Below are positions 23,520 to 36,800 of a DNA stretch of 64,000 nucleotides, in pieces. The stretch spans positions 31,723,864-31,787,863 of the forward strand of contig NC_084465.1 of NCBI RefSeq assembly GCF_027409185.1, read 5' to 3'. A program made the translations under genes and the position numbers. Each line of letters opens with the position of its first letter. Position 1 is the first letter of the stretch. The notes under the pieces are model-generated. The model had not been told where the DNA came from, ran no database searches, and worked only from the letters and a program-made list of their open reading frames with translations. Source of the stretch: Cynocephalus volans. Taxonomy: Eukaryota; Chordata; Mammalia; Dermoptera; Cynocephalidae.

Positions 23520-25150
23520 TTGGAAAGTAAATAGGACTTAGGTCAGTTCCCCCAGTAGAAGACCCTAAGGTGAGGTTTCATGTGCAAGTGATTCATTAAG
23601 AAAGCTTTCTCAGGTAAAAAAAAAAAAAAAACTCTTAAGAAAATGGGAGAAGCAAGACTGGGAAGGAGATAAAGCCATGAAAAGGGTGTAATTTTACATA
23701 AAGGTCTGTGGAGGGCACCTTTAAGCTGATCCTACAGAGGATCTAATTAAGGACTTGTGGGAGGAAAAACCACACTGAATGGGATGGAGGGAGGGAGAAA
23801 GGGAAGCTCATAGATTCAGGGAGTAGAAATGGATACCTAATAAATAATAAAAGAGACCTTAGTAGATTTGTGTGGGCACTGACAGTGTCCCTTAAAAATG
23901 GGTGGGTCAAGGGTCAATGTAAGGAAAGAAAAGTGAAGTTCAAACCCAGCATTTTATTTCATAGTGGAAATCTCTTCTTATTTATCTGTGAATTATTATT
24001 AAATTAGGTAATAGAAACAACCCACCCAGTCAGGATACTTTAGTCAATCCTAACTTACTAATGATTAGTGATGTATAATTTGTTTCCTTCTCTCCTTCAT
24101 ATATTTCTGGATTTTCATAGTCAGGCCTGAGAGTGCCAATGTTATTGAGAAAGTCAGTTTTCAATAAGTTGAAGACCAGGTAAGTAACTATAGATGTAGA
24201 TCCTAGGGGTCTTTGAAAAGAGGTAATGGACTGAAAAGGGGACACTCGGTATTGGTTAAGGAACGGAGAATTTAGTCTTGCACCATTACTCATAAAAGAC
24301 ATCCTTGCCTATTTCTGGTGTAACTGGAAAATAGCTCCTAATATTGACTCTCATTAGTATTAGACACAATATTTTTGTCTTGGAGGATACACAGGCTCCA
24401 CTAAAGAAATTTCATTCTTAATCCTCCTGTGAAGTAAAACTTTTATCTTGTAAGGTAATATCAAGCTGAGAAATCAGTTCAACACACGTTTGCTCACATT
24501 TGAGGAGACAGTTTGCACAAGCTGTGGGTTGTTAGAATCTTCTATGAAAGTTGCACAAAGTTTATCTGGCCTGGTACTAAGGCAACTAGGAGTAGTAATT
24601 TTGCATAGCAGTGCAGTCTTTTACCAGCAGTGTAAACAACTTAGGTGAGCAGTGTTCGATGATGGGAGGGTCATTCAGTACAAAAGGTAGCTTCTGTCAA
24701 TGACCTTTTGGTTGTTGCTTTTCTTAAATGAAGGCACTGAACCTTCTCATGAAGGTTTCGGAAATGACTTAGTAAATACCAAGGATTCTTTCTAAAATAG
24801 TATAGTCACATTGAAATGGTGATCCCCTATGTCTGAAACTGTAAGTCAGGCACAATGCATATGACTGAACTATTTGCTAGTATACGTTGGACATTACCAC
24901 CAAATGTCCCCTGACACTGTTTCTGTTTAAAACTTTTAAAGTTCATCCCAAGCCCATACTATCTGAGTTTTTAAGCAGCAAATAATATACCTGTGTCTGG
25001 TACTACACAGCAAAAAAATTCTTTGTGGTCACTAACTCACCAGTGCTTATCACTTCATTTGGATTCAACAAATATCTAGAGAACGCTAGCTTTCACTGTG
25101 TACTGGATATTATGCAAAGACAGACAGTAGATTAGACTTGGACCTTGCCA
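23520..25150. other. Non-coding, unassigned
   Basis: No gene recognised. A 90-codon minus frame at 24302-24030 has no familiar motif. Confidence 0.4.
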
Positions 25151-25159
25151 TCAAGGACC

Positions 25160-25565
25160 AAGACTGATGATATGGGTTGAATGTGTCCCCAAATTTTCAT
25201 GTATTGGAAACTTAATCTCCACTGTCACAGTGGGGATTAAGAGGGTGGCAAATCTTATTATGGTAATTGAAAGGCAGAGGACTTTAAGAGGTAATTAGAT
25301 TGTGAGGACTATATTCATAGTACAGTACTGATGGCTTTATAAGGAGAGCCAGTGAGCAGGTTAGCTCTCTCTTGATCAAACCATTTGCTATGAAATACCC
25401 TGCACTGCTGTAGAGTCACCACCAGCAAGAACAAGGTCTTCACCAGACACGTTCCCTGGACTTTGGATTTCCCAGCCTCTAAAACTGTAAGCAATAAATA
25501 TCACTTCTCTACAAATTACTCAGTGTCAGGTATTCTGTTATAAGCAACAGAGATGGACTAATACA
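25160..25565 (+). repeat. MaLR (MST/MLT1-like) LTR
   Basis: Start 'tgatatgggttgaatgtgtc', middle 'tggctttataaggagagcc', 'tgtaagcaataaat', end 'gatggactaatacaac'. A related LTR lies at about 52.44-52.77 kb. Confidence 0.75.
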
Positions 25566-26246
25566 ACTGATAAATATAAGATTAATATAAAATATATTCA
25601 TATGTTTAGGTAGGAACATAACAGCAGAAGTAAGGCATAAATGATTACATAATTTTATGCACCAATGTGATTATAAAGCATAGATATTATTAGGCAAATG
25701 TTCTCACATTTAAGTTGCCTTAAAGTAGTATTCTGTGAATATATATTTCTATGTGTAATTGTCACTGGGCTGTCCTGATATTCTTTCTTTCAGGACATAT
25801 CAAATATGTAGAAGAACCAAAATGAACTATGGTATATGTGATGATTTAACCTTAACAATAAAAATACAATCACATAAAAGCTCATGTACAAACAATAGCA
25901 TAACCTACCATGGATTTTCCCTTCCATTTACTATAAGTTTCTAAATTTACATTTTTGTGTGTGTGTTTATTTTAAACTTAATCACTCTCTCACCTTTGCA
26001 CACATAGTATTTTGCTATATTTCTTTTATAGTACTTTTCATAATCTACCTCTGTGTCTTTTCACTTGACTGTAGATTCCTTTAGAGAGGAGATAACGTCT
26101 TATTAATCTTTGTAATCTTCACAGTACTGAGTATATTTTATTCACAAGGAAAATCCTTACCAATGCTTGTTGAGTTAAGCTGAATGATCTTTTATTCGTT
26201 AAGCAAATTTGGGCAGTGTTCTGGGGCAAACAAGATGAATGAAATT

Positions 26247-26262
26247 CCACACCTAGAGTATT
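26247..26262 (+). repeat. Target-site duplication, left
   Basis: 'ccacacctagagtatt' matches 28180-28195 with one mismatch. Confidence 0.8.
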
Positions 26263-28179
26263 TATTTATTTATTTATTTAATCAAAATTGATTATACATA
26301 CTTTGGGGGTTCAACATTGAGATATGTTGATCACATCAATATTACTTACTAGCTTATATATTGTTACAAACATAATTATACTTTATTCCCCTTGTCCAAT
26401 CTCTCCCTATCCCCCTGTCTTCCCCCCTCCCCCCTCTAATTAGCCGAGATTTCTTCTCTCCTCCTGAAAGAATAATGGTTACTCTGTTGATTTGTTCACT
26501 AGATGATCTGTCCAATGCTGAGAGTTGTAATCGGGTCCCCCAATATTATCATAGAGCAGATGCTTCTTCTGTCATTCTGAAATGAGCTTTGTGGAGAGAG
26601 ACATCCTTTTCTTTATCTCTGCTGGTGACTCTCCTTGTGTCAATGCCCTCCAGTGGCTGCTGGACCATCAGCATGGTGTTGTGGCATCTAGCCACTTTTG
26701 TGGCATCCATGGTTATTATGGTGACTGTGGTGGGCCACACACACAGAGGTGATGTTTTGGGCATGCTCCTTGGTGCTGGCAGTGTGCCTGGTTGTGGGGA
26801 GTGTCTGGTCCCTGACTCCATGCCTTGGGACCCCAGGTGGGCCCCAAGGCACTGGCCCGGTGTGCTTGGTTGTGGGAGGGGGTCCACTCCCTGGCTCCAA
26901 GCCTCAGGTCATCAGGCAGGCCCTGAGGTGCTGGCATGGTGTGCTGGTTGTGGGAGGGGGTTCTGGTCCCCTTCTCCTTACCCTGGGTCCCTGGGTGGGC
27001 CCTGAGGCACTGGTGCAGAGTGCCTGTTTGTGGGAGGATGGTCCAGTCCCCTTCTCCATGCCTCAGATCCCCAGGTGGGGCCATGAGGCACTGGTGGTGT
27101 GCCTGGTTGTGGGAAGGGGGTCTGGTCCCCAGATCCATGCCCTGAGTCCTCAGGCAGGGCCCCGAGGCACTAGTGGTGTGCCTGGATGTAGGAGTGGGGT
27201 CAGGTCACCTCCTCAATGCCTTGGGTCTCTGGACAGGCCCTGAGGTGCTGGCATGGTATGCCTGGTTGTGGGAGGGGAGTCCAGTCCCTGGCTCTAAGCC
27301 TACAGTTCCCAGGCAGGCCGCAAGGTGCTAGTGGTGTGCCTGGGCTGAAACAAATTTTTTGTCCTTTGCTTACTTCTAAAATGGGGGAACTTCCTGTGGG
27401 AACGAGTACTTGAGCTGTGTGGTTGAGCTAAAATTGCTGTTTTGTTGCTTTTTCCCTTGGAAAGGCTTTTTATGCAGCTCAGGGTTTATTGGTTGACCTA
27501 GTGGGTACTTCCGGCTCTCCAGAGACCTGGTGGATCTGGATTGTGTAGAAACTCTGATCTGGGCCTGAGATTTTTCATCAAACTGCACCCCCTGCAATTC
27601 TGCATTCCCAACCAGTCTCCTCTGAGAGGTACTGTGCTGATTGCAGGGCAGATCGGCTGTCCTTGCTGAGTCCCAGTGTTCTCCCAGTGGGCCCGTGTCC
27701 CCCACTGCCCGTGCTCCAAACACATCCCATGGGATGGCCCTGTGCCGGTCCCTTGTGATGACTCACTGGCCTCTTAATGGCTCCCTTTTTTCAGTTGTTC
27801 TGTCTCCTCGCTCCTGCATGGGTCCACAGGAACCCTATAGTGGTCTTGCTGTCCTGGGTGCTGCCAAGGCCCTCTTCTTCCCCGCTGACTGCAAGTAACT
27901 CCATCTGAAGGGCACAACTGTGACTTCTGCCAGCTCCTGCTCCATGTGCTCATCAGCTCGAGCCTTAAAGTGGCCATGGCCTGAAACAATCAGAGCAGTT
28001 TTTTCTTTTTCTCATCGTGTTTTCTCCCTTCATGAACTCCACAGGTCTCTCTTCCTCTTCCCCTGAGCTCCAGCAGCCCAGTTTGGCTGATGTTACATTT
28101 TTATAGTTGTAAATTGGTTGATTTGTGGGAGACAGTGATGCTGGGGACTGTCTATTCTGCCATCTTGACTGGAACTCCC
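26263..28179 (-). mobile_element. L1-derived composite non-autonomous retroposon with VNTR
   Basis: On the minus strand it begins 'ggggagttccagtcaagatg' followed by GCAGAATAG, the typical start of an L1 5' UTR. It continues through GC-rich 5' UTR-like sequence to about 27.35 kb, then a VNTR (27.35-26.78 kb). A 3' part follows with a polypurine G-rich tract (about 26.43 kb) and 'tgtttgtaacaatatataag', ending in a TAAA-rich tail. No ORF1 or ORF2 is present. The 16-bp duplications at both ends show that the whole unit integrated as one RNA copy. It could be a VNTR-bearing family or an L1 that lost its ORFs before insertion. Confidence 0.75.
26783..27345 (-). repeat. VNTR, seven units of about 79 bp
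   Basis: On the plus strand each unit has 'gtgcctggttgtgggagggg', a 'tctggtccc...ccatgcc' part and 'aggcactggt'. Units begin near 26783, 26860, 26938, 27018, 27097, 27177 and 27256. Long open frames across it on both strands reflect repeat composition, not coding. Confidence 0.85.
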
Positions 28180-28195
28180 CCACACTTAGAGTATT
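28180..28195 (+). repeat. Target-site duplication, right
   Basis: 'ccacacttagagtatt', the partner of 26247-26262. Confidence 0.8.
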
Positions 28196-28199
28196 ACTG

Positions 28200-29530
28200 G
28201 GTTGCTAGGACACATACAAAAATAACTATGGAACAATATAATATTTGGTACTTAAAAAAAGCTACTAAATAAATGTAAACAATACACTAAATAAATTCAC
28301 ACATTAGAGAGAGGGCATATATATCAAACAGTAAAGAAAGATTGCAAGGCAAAAATAAATTAGCAATTTTGATTTCAACAGACACGACGGAAGTAGTGCT
28401 GGGGGCTGAGTGGGGTGGTGAGGAAAAACATGTTACTACAGTCAAGGAAAATATGGTAGTATTTGAGTAGTAAAAGATAAGTCTAGAAAGATAAGCTGCA
28501 ATCAAATTGTGGAAGATTTTTAACATTAAGGTTAAGAGTTTTTACTTTATCTGGCATGCAAGTGGTATTATGAACAAAGGAATGGCACTAGTCGAAATTA
28601 ATCTTTAGAAAAACTAATTTGATATCTATTTATAGTGGCTTTGGTGCAATCAAGAACCAATCAACTGCAACAAAGAATGGGATCCTTGTCCCTCAAAGAG
28701 AAAGTGGCAGGATAAAAAATTTAAAAATAACAGATACATGGGTAAGAGCGCTTTCTCATTTCATATATAAAGAGACACTCACTGTAATTGACTGAAATCA
28801 TAGGGACCATTTTAAATTACAAAAATCAAATACTGATAAAGACAGTGACAAATAATTGAAAGCAATAAACAAATAATGGGCTCTGAAACAGAAAGGAGAA
28901 GAAAGCCTTCTTCATCTTTTTATACAAAAGAAGTCATGTTGTACTTCCCAAGAGGTGGATTTCAAATTTATGAATAATTGCTAATGACAGGAAAACAAAT
29001 GATCTTAATTGATAAAAAAAAAAAAGATACTCACTAAATAGTAAAAAATGTATCTACAATTCCCAGTACAAAGTTCTAAACAAGCACCTCTTGCAAAAAG
29101 ACCCAAAGGTAAATTTGATGGCAACAATTAACTGATGTTCACAATTAAGATCATTTCTCTGTAACCGTAATAGCAATGCTGGGCTCTGACAAGTCACAAC
29201 TTACTGTATGAGTGGCTTGGCAGGCCCCCAACCATGAATAAAAATGCAGAGAGGGATTGTGATCATCTTATTACAGCAGAGACCTCCAGTCCCAGCGAGG
29301 TTTGGGACTCCAAACTCTGTTCACATGTGCTGTGACCACCAAACCTCAGGAGCAGGAGCATTCCAGTAACCCTGTGACATAATGAATGGTTTCTTTCTCC
29401 AGTTTAATTACAGAGGTTTGTATTTCTCTTACTTTCCCCACATTGTCAAGAATCTCCTGTTTGAATGATCAGGTTTCATATTTCACCAGCTGAGTCCTGT
29501 AATTTAGCCACATCTCGATTTGTGTGAAAT
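28200..29530. other. Non-coding, unassigned
   Basis: No gene. Part (about 28.45-28.65 kb) reads like an ancient repeat, but I cannot name it. Confidence 0.4.
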
Positions 29531-29539
29531 TGCTGGCTG

Positions 29540-29935
29540 ATGGAGTTTGGATGTGTTGTCACCTCCAAAACTCATGTGGGAGTTTGATCTCCAATGTGGC
29601 AGTGTTGGAAACTGAGTCGTGGGGGCAGATCCCTCATGAATGGATTAATGCTGTCCCTGGCGGAGGAGGGGTAGTGAGTGAGTTCTGGCTCTATTAGTTC
29701 CCACGAGAGCTGGTTGGACGCTGGCACCTCCTCTCTCTCTCTCTTGCTTCCTCTCGCCATGTGATCTGCTTGTACCCGTGGGCTTCCTGCCGCTTTTCTG
29801 CCATGAGTAGAAGCAGGCTGAGGCCTGTGCCAGATGCAGCTATCTCAGAATTGTAAGCCAAATAAACCTCTTTCCTTTAGAAATTACCCAGTCTCAGGTA
29901 TTTCTGTTATAGCAACACAAAACGGACTAAAACAC
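29540..29935 (+). repeat. MST/THE1-like MaLR LTR
   Basis: 'gatggagtttggatgtgttg', 'gtcgtgggggcagatccctc', 'tgccatgagtagaagcaggc', 'aaattacccagtctcaggta' and 'aacggactaaaaca' mark a MaLR LTR from end to end. Confidence 0.85.
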
Positions 29936-29989
29936 TGGCTTCCTTGCTAATTCCTACTGAAAGTCTAATAGAGATACAGGCGCTGATGT

Positions 29990-30410
29990 TTATTATTCTG
30001 GAAGAGAAACATATTTTCCCAGCCCCTCTTGTTTTTTAGGAGAAACGGTCCCATAGTTATTAGTATGGCTCAGCTGTTAACATTTGTTACTTTGCTCATC
30101 AAACACAATGCTGCTATAGTGGGAGATGAGGCTTTGCAAGGCTTCCTTGTCAGTGTCCATGATTCTCTAGTCACGGGGGTGGCCATTACAACCTCATTTG
30201 CCTAGAACAGCTGATGAGGGATGCTGTTGTCTATGCTGAAGAGATGACAGTGGGATGGTCACCCGAAAGAGCAAGTGTTGGAGGGTTGGAACTTTTAGCC
30301 CCACCCACTGACCACCTCCACTGCATACCTTGGCCTATGTGTCTCTTCCATTTGGTTGTTCCTGAGTTGTAGTCTTTACAATAAACTGATAAACTTTTTT
30401 TTATAAAGAT
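29990..30410 (+). repeat. ERVL-like LTR
   Basis: 'gtgtctcttccatttggttg', 'ttcctgagttgtagtctt' and 'acaataaactgataaa' are the R/U5 words of an ERVL-class LTR; upstream is the likely U3. Confidence 0.55.
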
Positions 30411-31370
30411 ATATCAACAAAACAGTGAAAGTTGTAATACACGGTAACTTAAAGAGGCTACAGATCCTAGTGTTGTGGTTCTTTCCCCTCAAGTGTCATA
30501 ACAATTTTAGTATAATTTTTACATTAAGTGCATTTTTTTTTTGCATATTACACTCTTTGTAGATATGATATTACAGCTAAGAACAAGCTGTGAGGTAATT
30601 TGTCACAATGAAAACATAAACGTCAGTTTGGAGGTTATTGGGATTTGGGGCAGAATTAATAAAGCTGATTTTGATAAACTGGGCTCTCACCCTAGCAACT
30701 CCTCCCTGCCAAAAGGCTTCTTTACTCTGATATTACATCTTGACTTGGATGGGCTTCAGGGGGAATCCATATTACATGCATAGATATGCATTTTTCTAAG
30801 AAGAGTATACCATACTTTACAGGTGTCTGCAGTAGAAAAATAGTTTTAAAATCTTGATGTACAATTAAGCTGGAAGAGAAAAAGACATTTCACAGCCAAC
30901 TCGTGTTATGTGACTTTAGAAAAAAGTGGTTTCCATTGTATCTGGAATTGGACCTGACCTTTATTCCTGAGCATACTTACATTTCTTAAGAATAAAGAAC
31001 CTAGATAATGTATATATGAAGCCAGATAGAGTTCCAAAGGAATGCAATGTGTGTGTAATACTGACTAAAATTGCATAAACACACTGTGAAGCTGAGATTT
31101 TCCTCACTGCAACTTCCTATTGTGACCATTCTGACACTGTCCTCTCAATGATAGGCTGAAAGAACATTCCTTTAAGGGAGACGGGATGTCAGGATAACAA
31201 TTCCAAAATTGGAATTACAAAAAAACAACATTCTCTTTATCTCTCAGATGACGACAGTGACAAATAAGATCTAAGCTTTCCCATAGGAAGTCATAGTATC
31301 TTGTGAGCAGTCCTAATGCCCCGATGCACAAATGGCTCTAAGGGAGAAATATTTGCTCTGTCTGCTAGAA
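30411..31370. other. Non-coding, unassigned
   Basis: AT-rich with no gene. The 80-codon frame at 30541-30783 has no recognised motif. Confidence 0.4.
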
Positions 31371-31379
31371 GACTCTCTA

Positions 31380-31535
31380 CACCAGAGCTCCTCAAACTGT
31401 AAAGTGCTTGCAGATCACCTGAGTCCTTGCAAAATGCAGATTCTGATTCAGGAAGTCTGGTGTGGAGCCAGAGTCTACATTTCTAACATGCTCCCAGGTG
31501 GTGCCGGAGCTGTTGTCCTACTAACACACTTGAAC
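31380..31535 (+). repeat. MER5-type hAT DNA transposon fragment
   Basis: 'ctcctcaaactgtaaagtgc', 'cagattctgattcaggaagt', 'ctgg', and 'acatgctcccaggtggtgcc' follow MER5A/B order. Confidence 0.7.
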
Positions 31536-31774
31536 ATATTTAGCTATTGACATATGTAGCTATTCTTTGCTATTCTTCTATACTCTCCTGTAATCTGTTT
31601 AAAGTTATATGGTTTGTGCTGTAAGGTAGCCAGTAATTTATGAAGGAAGTTGAATGTTTAGACTATTTTTTAAAACTAGAATCACCTGGGAAACTCAACA
31701 CAAACAAAGAGACAGGGCCCTTGTTCCATCCATATCCATTCAATCAGTATTTCTGCATATAAAGCTTAGGGTTT

Positions 31775-33560
31775 TCTTTTCAAACAGGTTTAATGAGATA
31801 CAATTTGCATATCATACAATTCACCCATTTAAGTATACAACTGAGTGCTTTTTAGTGTATTCACAGATTTATACAACCATCAACACAATCAACTTTAGAA
31901 CATTTGGATCACTTCAGGATGACATGCTGCACCCTTTAGTTATTACCCTCCTTTCCCCACATCACCCCCCAGCCCTAAGCAATCATTTATCTACTTTCTG
32001 TCTGTATAGATTTTCCCTTAAAGATGGAATTATGCAATTAATTACGTGTCTTATGTTACTGGCTGCTGTCACTTAGCATAGTGTTTTCAGTTTCCTTCCA
32101 CATTACAGTGTGTATCAGTACCTACTCCTTTTTATGAACAAACAATATTCCATTGTATGAATATACCACATTTTGTCCATTTATCAGTTGAGGAAAATTA
32201 GTATTCTCTTCTTTTCACTATTGTAAATAATGTTGCTATAAACATTTGTGTAAAGTTTCCATATGGACATATGTTTTCATTTCCCTTCATTATATACCTA
32301 AGTGTGGAAATGTTAGACTATATGGCAACTCTCTGTTTAACTGTTTGAGGAACAAGCAGACAGTTCACCAAACAGCTGCAACTTTACATTCCCACCAGCA
32401 GTGTTTGAGGGTTCTCATTTCTTCTTTTCTTTGTCAACACTTGTTATTATCTGACTTTTTGATTATAGTCAACTGACTGAATATGAAATGGTATCTCATC
32501 ATGGTTTTAATTTCCATTTCCCTAAGTACTAGCAAAGTTAAGCATCTTTTCATGTGTTTGTTGTTGATTTGGATAACATGTTCAGAGAAATATCTGTTCA
32601 AATCCTTTTTTAAATTAGATTATTTGTGTTTTTATTATTGAGTTATATGTTCTTTATATATTCTAAACACAAGTTACTTATCAGAATTATGAACTGCAAA
32701 AATTTTCTACCATTCTGTGCATTATCTTTTCACTTACTTGATAGAGCACTTTCAAACACACAGGTTTTTAATTTTGATAAAGTCCAATTTATCTACTTTT
32801 TCTTTTGTTGTTCATGATTTTGGTGTCATGTCTATGAATCCATCATTAAATACAAGGTCATGGACATTTATCCCAATGTTTCAATCTAAGAGTTCTATGA
32901 GTTTAGCTCTTATTTTTAGGTACTTGGTCTGTTTTGAGTAAATTTTTCTATATGGTGTGAGGTAGGGCCTCAGCTTCCTTCTTTTACATAGGGCTATCCG
33001 TTCTTCCAGTAACATCTGTTGAAAAAAAATTTATTTTTTTCATTTAATGTTGTTGGAATTCTTGTTAAAAATCAGACACATGGGTTTATTTCTGAATGTG
33101 GAGTATTGAAGTCTGTAACTATAATTGTTAGAATGTATATTTCTCTCTTCATTTCTGTCAGTTTTTGCCTCATGCATTTTGGTGCTCTGTTTTTAGGTGT
33201 GTATATGCTTATAATTGTTTTTTTCATGAATTTTCATGAATTGACCCTTTTGTCATTATAAAATGTTCCCCATTGTCTCTAATTATATTTTTTGTTTTAA
33301 AGTCTCTTTTGTCTGATACTACTATAGCCACTTCAGCTTTCTTGTGTTTGCTGTTTACATGGCATATCCTTTGAAATTAAAGCATGTCTCTTGTAGGCAC
33401 TACATAGTTGGATCTCATTTTTTTATCCAGCCTAACACTTTCTTCTTTTTAACACACTCAATGGTATCATAGATGAAGTTGGATTTACCTCTGCCATTTT
33501 ATTTTTTGTTTTCTGTATACATCATGACTATTTCTTATGAAAATTAGGGCTGCCCTCTCC
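31775..33560 (-). repeat. L1 remnant, antisense (3' UTR, ORF2 C-terminus, then ORF2 endonuclease part)
   Basis: 'aatgagatacaatttgcata' and 'acaaccatcaacacaatcaa' are reverse L1 3' UTR words. 'aaagtccaatttatctactt' and 'ggtgtgaggtagggcctcag' are antisense ORF2 C-terminus. After about 33.09 kb the sequence jumps to antisense endonuclease words ('gtctcttgtaggcactacat'), so the middle of ORF2 is missing. Confidence 0.75.
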
Positions 33561-33596
33561 TCATTCTTCCTCTTTGGCTTGACCATGTGTGCATAT

Positions 33597-33660
33597 ATAT
33601 ACATGTGTTTGTGTGTGTGTGTGTGTGTGTATGTGCTTGAGTGAATACACACACTCATAC
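33597..33660 (+). repeat. (TG)n / (CA) rich microsatellite
   Basis: A tract of tgtgtgtgtg followed by acacacactc; it separates the two opposite-strand L1 remnants. Confidence 0.85.
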
Positions 33661-33899
33661 AACCTTGACACAGGATTTAATTATCTCTATAAATCTGTGT
33701 GATATTTGGGACAATGTGTAGATTTGAAAATAACACTGGGTCCTAAATTATCTATACAAGGCAAGCCTATCACACAGATAATTAGTATGAAAGTTGTCTA
33801 TGTTCTCTTTAATCCTTTTTATATTAAAGAGAGTAAAATGAATTACAGGTCACTTGGAAGAATGCTGATCTTCTGTACTGTCAACAAGTGAGTCATGAG

Positions 33900-36800
33900 T
33901 CTCATCAGCAAAATGGCAGAATAGGAAATCTCAGGCTTCATACCTCAGCACTGAAAGTTTAACTGGTAATTAATAACAGGCCAGAACATCTTTTTAAAAC
34001 TCCAGTATGGGGAAACAAGCCTGAGATACCCATGTGGTCCACAGAACTTACTGAAACCTGAATTAAACGGATAAGAATAATCTTACTTCTCCTACACCAC
34101 CCCCTACCCCAAGTCAGTACAAATATACAGAATTTCTGCACACACAGTTTCTGCAGGGGAGAAATAGAACCAGAGACAGCCATCCAGCTTCTCTAACATT
34201 CCAAGTTGCTTCCCAGGAAGTCCATTCCAGTTTCACCTCATGGGGAACACTGGGGTAATGGCACAGCTAGACCACTTGGGTTCAGATAAAAACAAAGGAA
34301 TTGTGACCAGCCTGCAAATCTTGTCAGTACCTCTGTGCTTCACCCAGCTATAGTACCAATTGGAGATACCAGCCAACTGAGTAGCCCACTCACAAAGCTG
34401 AGCTTTTCACTTTCAGAAGCATAATAGGAAGTTGAACCTGGACTCAGTCCTTGCATAGCTGGTCTCCATGACCAGTCTGAGTTAACCCCAATGACCTGAC
34501 ACAGGAAGGGAGATGCCTGCCCATCTTCAAATTTTAAATAGCAGAATTGACTGGCCAAGGTATACACCAAGTGACCAGCATGACCGCTGGCCATGGGAGT
34601 ACCCCACCAGCAGCTCTGTGTAATAGCAGAGCCTAGCCTGTGATCTTGCTGGACAGCTAAGTTAAAACAGCAGCTCCACCAGACTTCAAAGCAAAGCCCA
34701 GGCAACTATAGAACACACTACAACCTCTGATATACAGTATTGTCACCAACTAGCCCTTTCAGTATTATAGCCTAAATAGTGAAGGTCGTTCCCTGCCATA
34801 GAACACCTGCAAAGACAGGAAAGAGTGGCTGTACCCTTAAATTTGAGGACAATAACATAAGAACAAAAGTTTTATGAAGAATCAGAGAATCATGCCACCT
34901 CTCAAAGAAAGTAATACAGCTCTAATAATGGACTCTAAACAAATGGGAACCTATGAAATGACTCACAAAGAATTCAGAGTATCTTTTAAAAAAAATTCAG
35001 TGTACTATAAAAATATACAAATAGAAAATTAAATAAAGAAAGAAAACAATACAAGATCAATGACAAAAAAATACAAGCAAACAAAAAAAGAAATCCTAGA
35101 GATGAAGAATAAAAGACTGACCCTAAAAACTCAATAAAAATATTTGACAGCAGACTCAATCAAGCAGAAGAAAGAATCAGTGAGGTAGAAGACAAATTAT
35201 GTAGTCAGAGGAGCAAAATACAAAAGAATGATAAAGAATGTAGAAAGCTTATAGGAATTATTGAACACCATCAGAGACTATACCCTAGCATAAAAAAGCT
35301 CCAGAAGGAAAAGAAAGAGGAGAAGGACCAGAAGACTTATTAAAAGAAATAATGGCTGTATACTTTCCTAATATGAGGATAGATGCCAACATTCAGATAC
35401 AAATAGAGCAATAATCTTCAATCAAATTTAATCTAGAGAAGAGTTCACCAATACGAGTAATAAACAAACAACCAAAAATCAAAGACAAAGAAAAAATTCT
35501 GAGAGCAACAAGACATAGAAATACATTACAAAAAAGGAGTGCCAATATTCCTATCAGCAGATTTTTTAGCAGAAACCCTGGAGGCCAGGAGAGAGCAGGA
35601 TAATATATTTTATGTGCTGAGGCAAAAGAAAAAAACAAAAAACTTTCAACCAAGAATACCTTACCCAGTGAAACTTTCTTTCAGAAATTGTGATAAATTA
35701 AAACTTTCTGAGACAAATAGAGCTAAGGGAGTTTATTGCCACTAGGCCTTACAGAAATTACTAAAGGGAGCTCTTTAAGCTGAAGCAAAAGGCCACCAAT
35801 TAATAATATATAATACAAAAATTACAAAACCGAATGGTACAAATAATACATAGCTGTACTTAGAATACTCTAGGACTGTAATAAGGGTGTGTAAAGCAAT
35901 TTATCCCTAACATAAAGGTTAAAAGACCAAACTAATAATAACAATTATAGCTAAAGTAAATTGTCATGTGATGCACATTATAAAGTGATGTAATTTCTGA
36001 CATAGAAAACATAAAAGGTGGGCAGGGAGAATAAAAGCACAGAATTGTCGTTTGTAATCAAACATAAGTTGTTATAAACTTGGAATAGACTGTTATAAGT
36101 TGTTCTGTGTAAGCCTCATGGTAATTACAAGCAAAGATCGTTAGTAGAGACATAAACAAAAATAGAAAGGATTAAAAGCCTACCACTAGAGAAAACCATC
36201 AACCTGCAAGTTAAGACAGCAAACAAAGAAAGAAACAAAGTATCTATTAAAAAATCAAAATGACAGCACCCCTAGCCTATGAAATTATCTTGAATATAAC
36301 TGTATTGAAATCTTCAGTCAAAAGACATAGAGTGACTATATGATCTTAAAAAACCACTATCAAACTATGTACTGCCTACAAGAAACTCACTTTTCTTTTA
36401 AGGACACAGATATACTGAAAGTAAATGTATAAAAAAATATTTTTTGAGCAAACAGAAACCAAAACAGAGCAGTTGTAGCTATGCTTACATGAGACAAAGA
36501 AGACTTTAAGTCAAAAACTGTAAGAAGAGATAATGGAGGACATTATATAATCATAAAGGGGTCAATTCATAAAGAGGATATAAAAATTGTAAATATACAT
36601 GAGCCCAACATTGGTGCACTGAAATATATAAAACAAATATTAAAAGACTTGAAGAAAGAAATATATTATAATACAATAATAACAGGGGACTTCAATACCC
36701 ATTTTCAACAATGGGCAGATCAACAGATGGAAAATGAATTAGGAAACATTGGACTTGAACAACACTTTGGACCAAATGAACCTAACAGACATATACAGAA

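Noticed and set aside
26549-27243. Long overlapping open frames on both strands (up to 164 codons) as genes
   Set aside because: They lie in the 79-bp VNTR and GC-rich composite retroposon; repeat units of low stop content explain them.
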